Source: DASRQK01 sp964436635
GTDB taxonomy: Bacteria; Bacteroidota; Bacteroidia; Sphingobacteriales; Sphingobacteriaceae
DNA length: 47,531 nt
Reading direction: 5' to 3'
NCBI GenBank assembly: GCA_964436635.1
Contig: CAYTDM010000019.1
Coordinates: 1-47,531, forward strand
The notes under the pieces are model-generated. The model worked only from the letters and a program-made list of their open reading frames with translations, had not been told where the DNA came from and ran no database searches. A program made the position numbers and the translations under genes. This document shows, piece after piece, positions 34,157 through 41,728 of the stretch. Within the stretch, counting starts at the first letter, position 1. Every line of letters begins with the position of its first letter.

Positions 34157-34918
34157 ATGTTAGCAAAGAGAATTATTCCTTGTTTAGACGTGAAGGATGG
34201 TCGAACGGTGAAAGGCGTTAATTTTGTTTCATTAACGGACGCAGGTGACCCGGTAGAATTGGCTGCCCAATATGCGGCGCAAGGGGCCGATGAACTCGTG
34301 TTTTTAGATATTACGGCCACGGAAGAAAAGCGTAAAACGGTGGTGGAAATGGTGAAGGCGGTCGCTCGCCAAATTAATATTCCTTTTACCATAGGTGGAG
34401 GGATAAACAGTGTTTTTGATGCAGATGCCCTACTTAGTGCAGGCGCAGATAAGGTTTCGATCAATTCAGCTGCGGTGCGTAATCCTGCATTAATAGACGA
34501 ATTAGCCAATAATTTTGGGCAACAATTTGTCGTCCTCGCAGTAGACACGAAATTTGACGGTGCTCAGCAAGCGGTGTATGTGAGTGGGGGGAAGATTGCT
34601 ACGCAACTTAAAACCTTAGATTGGATTTTAGAGGCACAAGAGCGGGGAGCAGGAGAGTTATTATTGACCTCCATGGACCGGGATGGAACCAAAATGGGAT
34701 TTGATAATACATTGTTAAAAAACATCAATGATGCGGTTCGAATTCCAGTAATCGCTTCTGGTGGAGCAGGTGAGGAAACTCATTTTGTATCTGTGTTTAA
34801 AGAGGCAGGGGTGGACGCCGCATTGGCTGCTTCTGTGTTTCATTTCGGTCAAATTTCTATTCCTCATTTAAAAGAAACTCTGTTTGGTGCTGGCGTTCCA
34901 GTAAGGCAAACATTATAA
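34157..34918 (+). CDS. hisF: Imidazole glycerol phosphate synthase, cyclase subunit
   Basis: A 253-residue (beta-alpha)8 barrel that pairs with HisH to form IGP and AICAR from PRFAR and ammonia. Catalytic Asp11 (IIPCLDVKDGRTVKG) and Asp130 (VLAVDTKFDG) are present, as are TIGGGINS, LTSMDRDGTKMGFD and IASGGAGE. The start lies 12 bases after the hisA stop. The AICAR by-product returns to the purine path that purC serves. Confidence 0.98.
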   Translation: MLAKRIIPCLDVKDGRTVKGVNFVSLTDAGDPVELAAQYAAQGADELVFLDITATEEKRKTVVEMVKAVARQINIPFTIGGGINSVFDADALLSAGADKVSINSAAVRNPALIDELANNFGQQFVVLAVDTKFDGAQQAVYVSGGKIATQLKTLDWILEAQERGAGELLLTSMDRDGTKMGFDNTLLKNINDAVRIPVIASGGAGEETHFVSVFKEAGVDAALAASVFHFGQISIPHLKETLFGAGVPVRQTL

Positions 34919-34927
34919 TTAAATCAC

Positions 34928-35533
34928 ATGAATATGGTGAATGCAAGTAGTTTGAAATTTGAAGGGCTCATTCCGGCAGTCATTCAGAATGCACAAACTT
35001 TAGAAGTGCTCATGGTCGGGTATATGAACCAAGAGGCTTGGGAAAAAACCTTGGATGAGAAAGTAGTGACTTTTTTCTCTCGTTCAAAGCAACGCTTATG
35101 GACAAAAGGAGAAGAAAGCGGTCATTATTTAACTCTGATCTCCTATCATATTGATTGCGACGAAGACACGATATTAATCAAGGCTTTGCCGGCAGGCCCA
35201 ACTTGCCACACCGGAGAAAGAAGTTGTTTTAAGACGGATTTTAATCAAAATTTTATTTTTGAATTAGAAAATATCATTGCGGATCGTTTTGCACAGTCGG
35301 ATGACACTTCCTATGTTAATCGTTTGAGAGAAAAAGGTTTGAATAAGGTCGCCCAAAAAGTAGGGGAAGAAGGGGTGGAAACCGTCATTGCTGCGTTGGC
35401 AGAGTCAAGAGATGATTTTTTGAATGAATCTTCAGACTTATTATTTCACTTAATCGTGTTGCTGCGCGCAAAAGATGTAAAATTGAGTGAAATCGCTGAA
35501 ACGTTATACCAAAGGCATTTAAAGAGGGGATAA
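34928..35533 (+). CDS. hisI: Bifunctional phosphoribosyl-AMP cyclohydrolase / phosphoribosyl-ATP pyrophosphatase
   Basis: A 201-residue HisIE fusion that carries out steps two and three of histidine synthesis. The N-terminal cyclohydrolase half has MVGYMNQEAWEKTL, TFFSRSKQRLWTKGEESGH and the zinc ligands in HIDCDEDT and GPTCHTGERSCF. The C-terminal pyrophosphohydrolase half (from about 115) has YVNRLREKGLNKVAQKVGEE and the acidic NESSDLLFHL segment. It starts 9 bases after hisF. The next gene (WD40) begins 2 bases after its stop. Confidence 0.97.
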   Translation: MNMVNASSLKFEGLIPAVIQNAQTLEVLMVGYMNQEAWEKTLDEKVVTFFSRSKQRLWTKGEESGHYLTLISYHIDCDEDTILIKALPAGPTCHTGERSCFKTDFNQNFIFELENIIADRFAQSDDTSYVNRLREKGLNKVAQKVGEEGVETVIAALAESRDDFLNESSDLLFHLIVLLRAKDVKLSEIAETLYQRHLKRG

Positions 35534-35535
35534 AT

Positions 35536-36468
35536 ATGGAAATTCAACCGATCGCGGACCTTATTGGTCATCACCACCCCATTTATTCTTTGTGTGCAAA
35601 TGAATCAAAACCTCTTTTTTATTCCGCTGGACACGACAAGGGTGTGGTGGAATGGGATGCAGAAACGCCCAAGTTTAATAGGGTCTTATGCCCGGCGGAA
35701 CATACAGTCTATGAGCTTCGAGAAGTGCCTGAATGGGATAGTTTAATCATCGCTCAGCGAAACGGGGAAGTTCAGGTGGTTAACCGGTCAACGGGGAGGC
35801 TTGAGTGCGCGATTCGTCACCATAAAAAGCCGGTGTTTTGCACAGCCTACCACTTTTTATCTTCCGAAGAAATTATTCTTTATATAGGCTCAGAAGATGG
35901 TGTTTTGTCTTCTTGGAGGATAAACAAAAACGGGGAATTCAAAGAAGAAAAAACTCTTTATCTGCCCGATTCGGCCATTCGCAGTATGGCAAAAAGTCCA
36001 GATAATAAATGGTTAGTTTTGGGCACTAAAGATGGAAAGATCGTTTGGGTTGATCGGGAAAACTTGCACATCGAATCCATAAGAATTGCCCATGAAAGTG
36101 GATTAACCTGTGTGCGCTTTAGTCCAGACGGCACCGCCTTATATACCTCTGGTCGAGATGCGAGAATGTGTGTTTTCGACGTCAGTTCAAAGGAATTAGT
36201 GCGTAATTTTGTTCCGCATCTCTATGCAGTATATGCGTTGGATTTTCATCCTACTTTACCCATTTTTGCCACCGCCAGTCGGGATAAAGCCGTGAAAATT
36301 TGGTCGCATCCAGACGGGAAATTGCTAAGGTCTATAAGCTTAGATAAGGGGTTTGATGCACATAAATTATCGGTAAATAGCTTGTGTTGGAAACCGGATG
36401 GGTCGTCCTTGTTTACTGCAGGTGATGATAAGCGCATCCTCGTTTGGGAAATTAATTTTTCCTCTTAA
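35536..36468 (+). CDS. WD40-repeat protein, likely seven-bladed propeller
   Basis: A 310-residue protein made up only of WD40 repeats. Seven blade ends can be seen, near GVVEWD (36-41), VQVVN, VLSSW, IVWVD, MCVFD, VKIWS and ILVWE (end). No signal peptide is present, so it is cytosolic. It starts 2 bases after the hisIE stop and ends 13 bases before ruvC, so it must be translated from the his operon message or a promoter inside hisIE. No catalytic residues are expected; such proteins are docking platforms. The partner and the link to histidine synthesis or recombination are unknown. Confidence 0.92.
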   Translation: MEIQPIADLIGHHHPIYSLCANESKPLFYSAGHDKGVVEWDAETPKFNRVLCPAEHTVYELREVPEWDSLIIAQRNGEVQVVNRSTGRLECAIRHHKKPVFCTAYHFLSSEEIILYIGSEDGVLSSWRINKNGEFKEEKTLYLPDSAIRSMAKSPDNKWLVLGTKDGKIVWVDRENLHIESIRIAHESGLTCVRFSPDGTALYTSGRDARMCVFDVSSKELVRNFVPHLYAVYALDFHPTLPIFATASRDKAVKIWSHPDGKLLRSISLDKGFDAHKLSVNSLCWKPDGSSLFTAGDDKRILVWEINFSS

Positions 36469-36481
36469 ATTTAGCGTAGAA

Positions 36482-37063
36482 ATGGGTAAGCAAAAAACCG
36501 AAAGAATTATATTGGGCGTTGATCCTGGAACGAAAGTCTTAGGATATGGAATCATTCTCGAGCGAGGCAATCAGCTAAGTTTATTAAGCTTAGGGGTCGT
36601 TAAATTAGACCATTTGGATGACCATGCCCTAAAGCTCCAACGAATTTTCGATAAAACCAGTGCATTAATTGAAGAATATAAACCAGATTTTGTGGCGCTG
36701 GAGGCCCCTTTTTATGGTAAAAATGTGCAGGTGATGTTAAAATTAGGTCGAGCGCAAGGGGTCGCTATGGCTGCGGCCTTAAATCGCACTATACCCATTT
36801 TTGAATATGCGCCCAGGAAAATTAAGCAATCAGTTACAGGGAATGGAAACGCCAGTAAGGAACAAGTGGCAGCCATGCTAAAAACCTTATTGAAATTTGA
36901 CGAAACACCCCATTTTCTGGATGCCACCGATGGATTGGCGGTAGCGGTTTGCCATGCTTTCCAACATCGCGGCTTGGCAGCGGGTTCATCGAGTAAAAGC
37001 TTCACAGGTTGGGAAGCCTTCGTAAAGGACAAGGGAAATGCAGGTAGAATTAAGGGAATTTGA
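36482..37063 (+). CDS. ruvC: Crossover junction endodeoxyribonuclease RuvC
   Basis: A 193-residue Holliday-junction resolvase that acts with RuvAB. The four acidic active-site residues are visible: Asp14 (LGVDPGTKVLGYGI), Glu74 (VALEAPFYGKN), Asp147 and Asp150 (LDATDGLAVAVCHA). I use the ATG at 36482; the frame is open further upstream but that part overlaps the WD40 gene and does not look like the family. It is the last gene of the his-WD40-ruvC run. No clear terminator hairpin follows. Confidence 0.97.
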   Translation: MGKQKTERIILGVDPGTKVLGYGIILERGNQLSLLSLGVVKLDHLDDHALKLQRIFDKTSALIEEYKPDFVALEAPFYGKNVQVMLKLGRAQGVAMAAALNRTIPIFEYAPRKIKQSVTGNGNASKEQVAAMLKTLLKFDETPHFLDATDGLAVAVCHAFQHRGLAAGSSSKSFTGWEAFVKDKGNAGRIKGI

Positions 37064-37099
37064 AATTTTTATAAATTATTCCTAAATTTTCGCATCTAT

Positions 37100-37119
37100 A
37101 TTAAAATATTTGTTTTAAT
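37100..37119. repeat. AT-rich inverted repeat before the Lrp-type gene
   Basis: Arms attaaaa (37100-37106) and ttttaat (37113-37119) with a 6 nt centre, directly before the -33 element. Lrp/AsnC regulators often bind such AT-rich dyads in their own promoters, so autoregulation is possible; in DNA this AT-rich it may also be chance. Confidence 0.4.
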
Positions 37120-37120
37120 A

Positions 37121-37152
37121 TTGTAATATATTGCCAAATTTTTTTATTTTTG
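37121..37152 (+). promoter_or_regulatory. Predicted promoter of the Lrp-type regulator
   Basis: TTG at 37121-37123, 21 nt, then TATTTTTG at 37145-37152 (exact TAnnTTTG). The leader would be about 35-40 nt. Confidence 0.5.
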
Positions 37153-37194
37153 ATAATAAACCTGCATATTTCAATTTAATATACTCAACCTAAT

Positions 37195-37677
37195 ATGAAG
37201 AATCACGATCAACAAGCAGATTTGGATGAATTGGATATAAAAATCCTTTCCATTTTGATGGAAGAAGCATTGGTTCCTTATACTGAAATCGCGAAAAGAC
37301 TTGATGTTTCTGGCGGCACGATTCATGTTCGTATGAAAAAAATGGAAGAGTTGGGCGTTATCCGTGGAGCCAATTTGCAAGTCTATCCTCAAAAAGTTGG
37401 TTTTGATATTACCGCTTTTTTGGGTATTTATTTGGAGAAGGGGTCCCAGTATCATCTTGCTGTGGAACAACTGGATGCCATTCCTGAAATTATTGAACTG
37501 CACTATTGTACCGGCTCCTACAGCATGTTTGCAAAGATCATTTGCCGCGATACGAATCACCTAAGACAAGTCTTAAATGATAGAATTCAATCCGTAGAAG
37601 GAATTCAACGCACAGAGACCATCATTTCCTTGGAAGAAAGCATTAAGAGAAACATCAAGTTACAAGTTAGCGAGTAA
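37195..37677 (+). CDS. Lrp/AsnC-family transcriptional regulator
   Basis: A 160-residue regulator. The winged HTH (about 10-60) shows LDELDIKILSILMEEALVPY, IAKRLDVSGGTIHVRMKKME and LGVIRG typical of the family; the RAM ligand-binding domain (about 70-155) has ITAFLGIYL, the PEIIELHYCTGSYSMFAKI core and a final ETIISLEESI. Family members form octamers or dodecamers and sense amino acids. The target is unknown; amino-acid related genes (his cluster) lie upstream. Its 3' end overlaps the convergent FAD-protein gene by 11 bases. Confidence 0.95.
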   Translation: MKNHDQQADLDELDIKILSILMEEALVPYTEIAKRLDVSGGTIHVRMKKMEELGVIRGANLQVYPQKVGFDITAFLGIYLEKGSQYHLAVEQLDAIPEIIELHYCTGSYSMFAKIICRDTNHLRQVLNDRIQSVEGIQRTETIISLEESIKRNIKLQVSE

Positions 37678-39058
37678 TATTCCCTTTTAAATCGATGCGT
37701 ACATCAAAAGGTCGACTGTATTCATCTAAAAGGACTGCTGCTTCTCTGCGTGAAATTTTCTTGGTTAAATCAAATGTCGAAGTGAAATTGAATTTTCTAT
37801 GCCAATTTCGCTCTACCACTGCGTTTAACTCATTCCCCCTTTGGCTAATGTATTTAATCAGGCTCAAGACGTCATTTACGTTTAAAGTATCTAATTGTTT
37901 GTGTTCAGCAAACCAAATTTGACTTCTGGAATAGAGAGGTTCAATCGTGCTTTGAAGTTCCGCCAACTGCACGATTTCATCTGGAAGAAAAGCAGTTTGG
38001 TCATTTGTTGAAGGCGAAAATAGCCCCGTTAAACCTATGCGCTGTATAGCATAGAAGTTTGGATCTTCCACTAAAATATCTTCAAAGGGAAGGATTCGAG
38101 CACCATATTGTAATAATTCTCCTTGAATCTGCCGAACTTCCGCGCGCTCCGAAGTGATTTTAAAAAATGCCATATAGGCTGCGATTGCTCCCACCGATTG
38201 ACCAAGATGAGCCAGGAGAGGTAGATCGTTTTCCGAATACGTTAATAGATCTTGCACCGCATCTGCATGCCTCGTATAAAAGATATTAAGTCCAATTTCT
38301 TTTCCATTTTTGTCTGCCGGAAAATGTTGCATTAGGCTCGCCAAGGGAAGAGATTGATAGGTTCCATTTGGATGCTGATAGGAAAAAATTGCCGTTCGAA
38401 CATTCCTTAATTTGTTAGTGGCAAATGTGTTATTGGGAAATGTGTTGTTGGAAAATGTGTTAGTTGAAAATGTGTCGGGCGCAGTTGTGTCGGAAGTAGG
38501 TTCTGTTTGCTGCGCAAAATATTTCGCGTGTTCGATTTTTGCCAACCCACCCATTTTCCCTTCCGGACTTGCATCCACAATCGACCAAACGGTAAAGGTC
38601 TGTTTGTTATCGAGTGAAACTTCCCAGTCGTTTTTCCTTTGTTTAATGGTAGTCAATTTTCCATTGTAAACTATCGTAAGATGCGGATATTTTTTAATTT
38701 CCAGGTCGATTGCGTTTAATAAAAGCTGTGTGTTTAGTGGATTCAAAGTTGCGCTGAGCAGGGAATCCGTTAATTTATTTTGCGATCGCGACTGCCCGAT
38801 CAATGCTGCCCAAATACCTCCATGAATTCGAGCATGGGATTCAATTTTTTTTCCATTAAATTGATTAAACGTTAATTCATTCAGGTGGTTGCCTTCCATA
38901 ATCCAAACGGTATTTAATTTGGACTTCGCAGATTGAATGGCGGCAGTGACCGCATCTATTCCGTCACCGTAGACTAATACTTGAGGTCTTTTGCTTTGAG
39001 AAAGCGACACAAACGGCATCAACAGCATTGCAAGGAATAAGACGATATGGTTTCGCAT
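37667..39058 (-). CDS. Exported FAD-dependent-oxidoreductase-like protein with degenerate nucleotide loop
   Basis: A 463-residue protein with a signal peptide (1-21, ending SLSQ). The rest resembles the FAD-dependent oxidoreductase family PF12831: a Rossmann-like start (VLVYGDGIDAVTAAIQSAK), a GGIWAAL segment, IVDASPEGKMGGLAKIEHAKYF, and a C-terminal SRREAAVLLDEYSRPFD region. The dinucleotide loop, normally GxGxxG, reads GDGIDA, so FAD binding may be lost or changed. Residues about 197-216 are a low-complexity stretch of NTF units (NTFSNNTFPNNTF) coded by 15 bp tandem repeats. It is monocistronic and probably periplasmic. The substrate is unknown. Confidence 0.8.
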   Translation of the reverse strand: MRNHIVLFLAMLLMPFVSLSQSKRPQVLVYGDGIDAVTAAIQSAKSKLNTVWIMEGNHLNELTFNQFNGKKIESHARIHGGIWAALIGQSRSQNKLTDSLLSATLNPLNTQLLLNAIDLEIKKYPHLTIVYNGKLTTIKQRKNDWEVSLDNKQTFTVWSIVDASPEGKMGGLAKIEHAKYFAQQTEPTSDTTAPDTFSTNTFSNNTFPNNTFATNKLRNVRTAIFSYQHPNGTYQSLPLASLMQHFPADKNGKEIGLNIFYTRHADAVQDLLTYSENDLPLLAHLGQSVGAIAAYMAFFKITSERAEVRQIQGELLQYGARILPFEDILVEDPNFYAIQRIGLTGLFSPSTNDQTAFLPDEIVQLAELQSTIEPLYSRSQIWFAEHKQLDTLNVNDVLSLIKYISQRGNELNAVVERNWHRKFNFTSTFDLTKKISRREAAVLLDEYSRPFDVRIDLKGNITR

Positions 39059-39136
39059 ATTAATTTCTATTATTTTATTCTTAATGAAGAACGTTTAGAT
39101 GGTAAATTTACGGATTAAGGGGTGAATTTTAATGGA

Positions 39137-39166
39137 TTGAATTGTTAAAACTAATCCTTAAATTTG
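39137..39166 (+). promoter_or_regulatory. Predicted glnS promoter
   Basis: TTG at 39137-39139, 19 nt, then TAAATTTG at 39159-39166 (exact -7 element). Only seven bases separate it from the ATG, so the message should be nearly leaderless. Confidence 0.65.
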
Positions 39167-39173
39167 CATTATT

Positions 39174-40862
39174 ATGGAACATAACGAAGAGAAGCCTCTT
39201 GGAGAAGAAAAATCATTGAATTTCATCGAGGAAATCATTGAAGAGGATTTGCGGACAAATAAACATGGTGGAAGAGTATTGACTCGTTTTCCTCCAGAAC
39301 CTAATGGGTACTTACACATTGGGCATGCCAAATCCATTGTGCTTAATTTTGGTTTAGCTGCTAAGTATCAAGGGAAAACTAATCTGCGATTTGACGATAC
39401 GAATCCAGTTACAGAAGAAGTTGAGTACGTAGAAAGCATTAAGCGCGATATTCAATGGTTGGGATTTCAGTGGGCAGAAGAGCTTTATACTTCCGATTAT
39501 TTTGAAACTCTATATCAATATGCGGTTTCTTTAATTAATAAAGGCTTAGCGTATGTGGATGAGAGTTCTCCTGAAGAAATTGCGGCAGCAAAAGGTACGC
39601 CGACTACCCCCGGAACACCGACTCCTGCAAGAAATAGAAGCGTAGAAGAAAATATTCGTTTGTTTCAAGAAATGCGTGATGGCAAACATGCCGATGGTGC
39701 GATGGTTTTGAGGGCAAAAATTGATTTGGCAAGCCCTAATATGCACATGAGAGATCCGATTCTTTATAGAATTAAGCATGCTCATCACCATAGGACAGGG
39801 GATGCTTGGTGTATCTATCCAATGTATGACTTTGCGCACGGACAAAGTGATTCAATCGAGAAGATTACACATTCTATATGTACATTGGAGTTTATTCCAC
39901 ATCGCCCATTATATGATTGGTGCATTGAGAAACTTGAAATATTCCCTTCTAAGCAATATGAATTTGCTCGTTTAAACCTGAATTATACGGTGATGAGTAA
40001 ACGAAAATTGTTGCAATTAGTAAATGAAAATTTTGTGGAGGGATGGGATGATCCAAGGATGCCGACCATTAGTGGTTTGCGACGTCGTGGTTATACTCCG
40101 GCAAGTATTCGGAACTTCTGTGACCGGATTGGGGTTGCGAAGCGAGAGAACATCATCGATATGGGCTTGCTTGAGTTTTGTATTCGGGAAGATTTGAATA
40201 AATCAGCCTGGAGAAGAATGGCCGTGCTGGATCCAATTAAATTAATTATTACGAATTATCCAGATGGGCAAGATGAAGTGCTTTTGGGTGAAAATAATCC
40301 AGAGGTTGAAGGGGGAGAGGGAACTCGAGAGATTCCATTTTCTAAAGAGTTATGGATTGAACGGGAAGATTTTATGGAAAATCCTCCGAAGAAATTCTTC
40401 CGATTAGGTGTGGGTTTAAGTGTGCGTTTGAAACATGCTTATATTGTAACCGCTACTGATGTGGTAAAGAATGAAGAGGGTGAGATCATAGAAATTCACG
40501 CTACTTATATGCCGGACTCAAAAAGTGGAGAAGATACGAGTGGTGTAAAAGTGAAAGGAACGATTCATTGGGTTAGCGTTCCACATGCTAAAACTGTGGA
40601 GGTTCGTCTGTATGATCGTTTATTTAATGTCGAAAATCCTGCTGCTGAAGAAGATTTCAAATCGACTATTAACCCACATAGCTTGGAAATTCTACAGAAA
40701 GTTTATGTAGAGCCTGATTTATTGAACGCAGTTCCAGGAAAAGGGTATCAATTTATTCGAAAGGGATACTTTACATTGGATACCAAAGCTACGGAGGATC
40801 GCTTGATTTTTAATCGCACGGTGACTCTTAAAGATGGTTGGGCGAAAGAGTCTGGTAAATAA
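39174..40862 (+). CDS. glnS: Glutaminyl-tRNA synthetase
   Basis: A 562-residue class I synthetase that charges tRNA-Gln directly. The HIGH motif (YLHIGHAKSI, His48-His51) is canonical, unlike in the ileS product, and the KMSKS loop reads VMSKR (273-277). The GlnS-specific region DDTNPVTEEVEYVESI and the two-barrel anticodon domain (from about 345) are present. A small Pro/Thr-rich insertion lies at 140-152. It has its own promoter and a 22 bp hairpin terminator, so it is a single-gene unit. Confidence 0.98.
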   Translation: MEHNEEKPLGEEKSLNFIEEIIEEDLRTNKHGGRVLTRFPPEPNGYLHIGHAKSIVLNFGLAAKYQGKTNLRFDDTNPVTEEVEYVESIKRDIQWLGFQWAEELYTSDYFETLYQYAVSLINKGLAYVDESSPEEIAAAKGTPTTPGTPTPARNRSVEENIRLFQEMRDGKHADGAMVLRAKIDLASPNMHMRDPILYRIKHAHHHRTGDAWCIYPMYDFAHGQSDSIEKITHSICTLEFIPHRPLYDWCIEKLEIFPSKQYEFARLNLNYTVMSKRKLLQLVNENFVEGWDDPRMPTISGLRRRGYTPASIRNFCDRIGVAKRENIIDMGLLEFCIREDLNKSAWRRMAVLDPIKLIITNYPDGQDEVLLGENNPEVEGGEGTREIPFSKELWIEREDFMENPPKKFFRLGVGLSVRLKHAYIVTATDVVKNEEGEIIEIHATYMPDSKSGEDTSGVKVKGTIHWVSVPHAKTVEVRLYDRLFNVENPAAEEDFKSTINPHSLEILQKVYVEPDLLNAVPGKGYQFIRKGYFTLDTKATEDRLIFNRTVTLKDGWAKESGK

Positions 40863-40892
40863 GAACAGTCGCATAAAATATTAAAAGTTTGG

Positions 40893-40941
40893 TTTGTTAA
40901 TTAAAAAAGGAAGCTTCTTGCTTCCTTTTTTAATTAACAAA
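40893..40941 (+). terminator. Long perfect hairpin terminator after glnS
   Basis: Two 22-base arms (40893-40914 and 40920-40941) are exact reverse complements with a 5 nt loop ttctt. The GC-containing top is flanked by A6/T6 runs, so it should terminate transcription from either strand. The length of the perfect match is unusual for the window. Confidence 0.9.
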
Positions 40942-40997
40942 AACTTCTACCAAATTTAAACTAAAAACACATTTAACTTTGTGGATTATTCCCCAAA

Positions 40998-41036
40998 TCG
41001 CCGGTCTACTTTATAGCGGGAATTTTCGACCGGCGA
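40998..41036. repeat. GC-rich inverted repeat, 9 bp arms
   Basis: tcgccggtc (40998-41006) and gaccggcga (41028-41036) are perfect complements around a 21 nt loop. In such AT-rich surroundings a 9 bp GC-rich dyad stands out. It has no T-tract and so is not a standard terminator; it may be an operator, part of a small RNA or a structured leader. Confidence 0.7.
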
Positions 41037-41134
41037 GTATGGAGAATTAGTTCACCTAAATGTATACTGAAGTTTTTTACCTCAATTGTCACAAATATAC
41101 GACAATAAGTTTACCGTGCAAATTAATTTACAAA

Positions 41135-41142
41135 TATATTTG
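41135..41142 (+). promoter_or_regulatory. Possible -7 element for the XRE regulator
   Basis: TATATTTG, an exact match within the dyad-like caaatatatttg. With a start codon at 41179 the leader would be about 30 nt; if the TTG at 41155 is used the message would be nearly leaderless. Confidence 0.4.
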
Positions 41143-41178
41143 TAATCATTTTGCTTGTTGTTTGTTTCTTTTTGCGAA

Positions 41179-41667
41179 GTGGACGATTCAACCAAGCATA
41201 TTCGGCAAAAAATTGGTCTTATTATAAAAAAAAGGCGCGTTTCCTGCTCGTATTCACAAAGGGAGGTGTCAGAAATGACGGGTTTGACCGTTAATACAAT
41301 CTCAAGATTAGAGGCCAGCGGGAATATTTCTTTGCATAATCTGTTATTGGTTTGTCAAGCACTAAAAATGCAACCTCGGGAATTGTTCTCCGAAGATATT
41401 TCTTTACAGCCACCGTATGAAATGCTTCCAAGTTCAAAGAAGCGTTTAGAGCTTTCTAATAAACTACATAAATTAGTGATGGATGATTCTTTTTTCTCGA
41501 ACCCAAAGCGAGTTTCCGAGGTCATTCGTGAATTAAAAGAGGATCCAAAGATTAGCAATAAACTTTCCGTGCTCCTTACCCAATATTGTAAGCAAGGACA
41601 TTTAGGTTTCGTGATGAAAGGAGCGATTAAGAAGTATCATAAAATCAATAATAATAATATTGATTGA
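41179..41667 (+). CDS. XRE-family HTH regulator with extra C-terminal domain
   Basis: A 162-residue protein from the GTG at 41179, which gives MDDSTKHIRQKIGLIIKKRR; TTG codons at 41155 and 41158 extend the frame but add no family-like sequence. The N-terminal domain (about 6-70) is a Cro/C1-type HTH: YSQREVSEMTGLTVNTISRLEASG followed by ISLHNLLLVCQALKMQPRELF (given here in parts of the motif). The C-terminal part (about 95-155, with FFSNPKRVSEVIREL and LSVLLTQYCKQGHL) may be a second winged-helix-like module. It ends in a poly-Asn tail. It has no adjacent toxin or phage gene and its targets are unknown. Confidence 0.85.
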   Translation: MDDSTKHIRQKIGLIIKKRRVSCSYSQREVSEMTGLTVNTISRLEASGNISLHNLLLVCQALKMQPRELFSEDISLQPPYEMLPSSKKRLELSNKLHKLVMDDSFFSNPKRVSEVIRELKEDPKISNKLSVLLTQYCKQGHLGFVMKGAIKKYHKINNNNID

Positions 41668-41682
41668 TTTTATGATTTGATT

Positions 41683-41726
41683 TTTATTAGCTATTGATTA
41701 GTTGTTTATTAGCTATTAATTCTACT
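41683..41726. repeat. Imperfect 22 bp tandem duplication
   Basis: Copies at 41683-41704 and 41705-41726 share tttattagctatt(g/a)att and then diverge. It lies in the short gap between the XRE gene and the converging methyltransferase gene. Confidence 0.65.
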
Positions 41727-41728
41727 TT

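Larger units (their letters stand above)
40942..41178. other. Gene-poor leader region of the XRE regulator
   Basis: With the terminator this makes a gap of about 315 bases between glnS and the XRE gene. It holds a GC-rich inverted repeat (40998-41036) and a -7 element (41135-41142), both listed separately. The region between them is AT-rich without a recognisable ORF or RNA family. Confidence 0.6.

Noticed and set aside
36398..36481. Upstream extension of ruvC
   Set aside because: The open frame continues into the WD40 gene, but the added residues are unlike RuvC and the ATG at 36482 gives the standard N-terminus.
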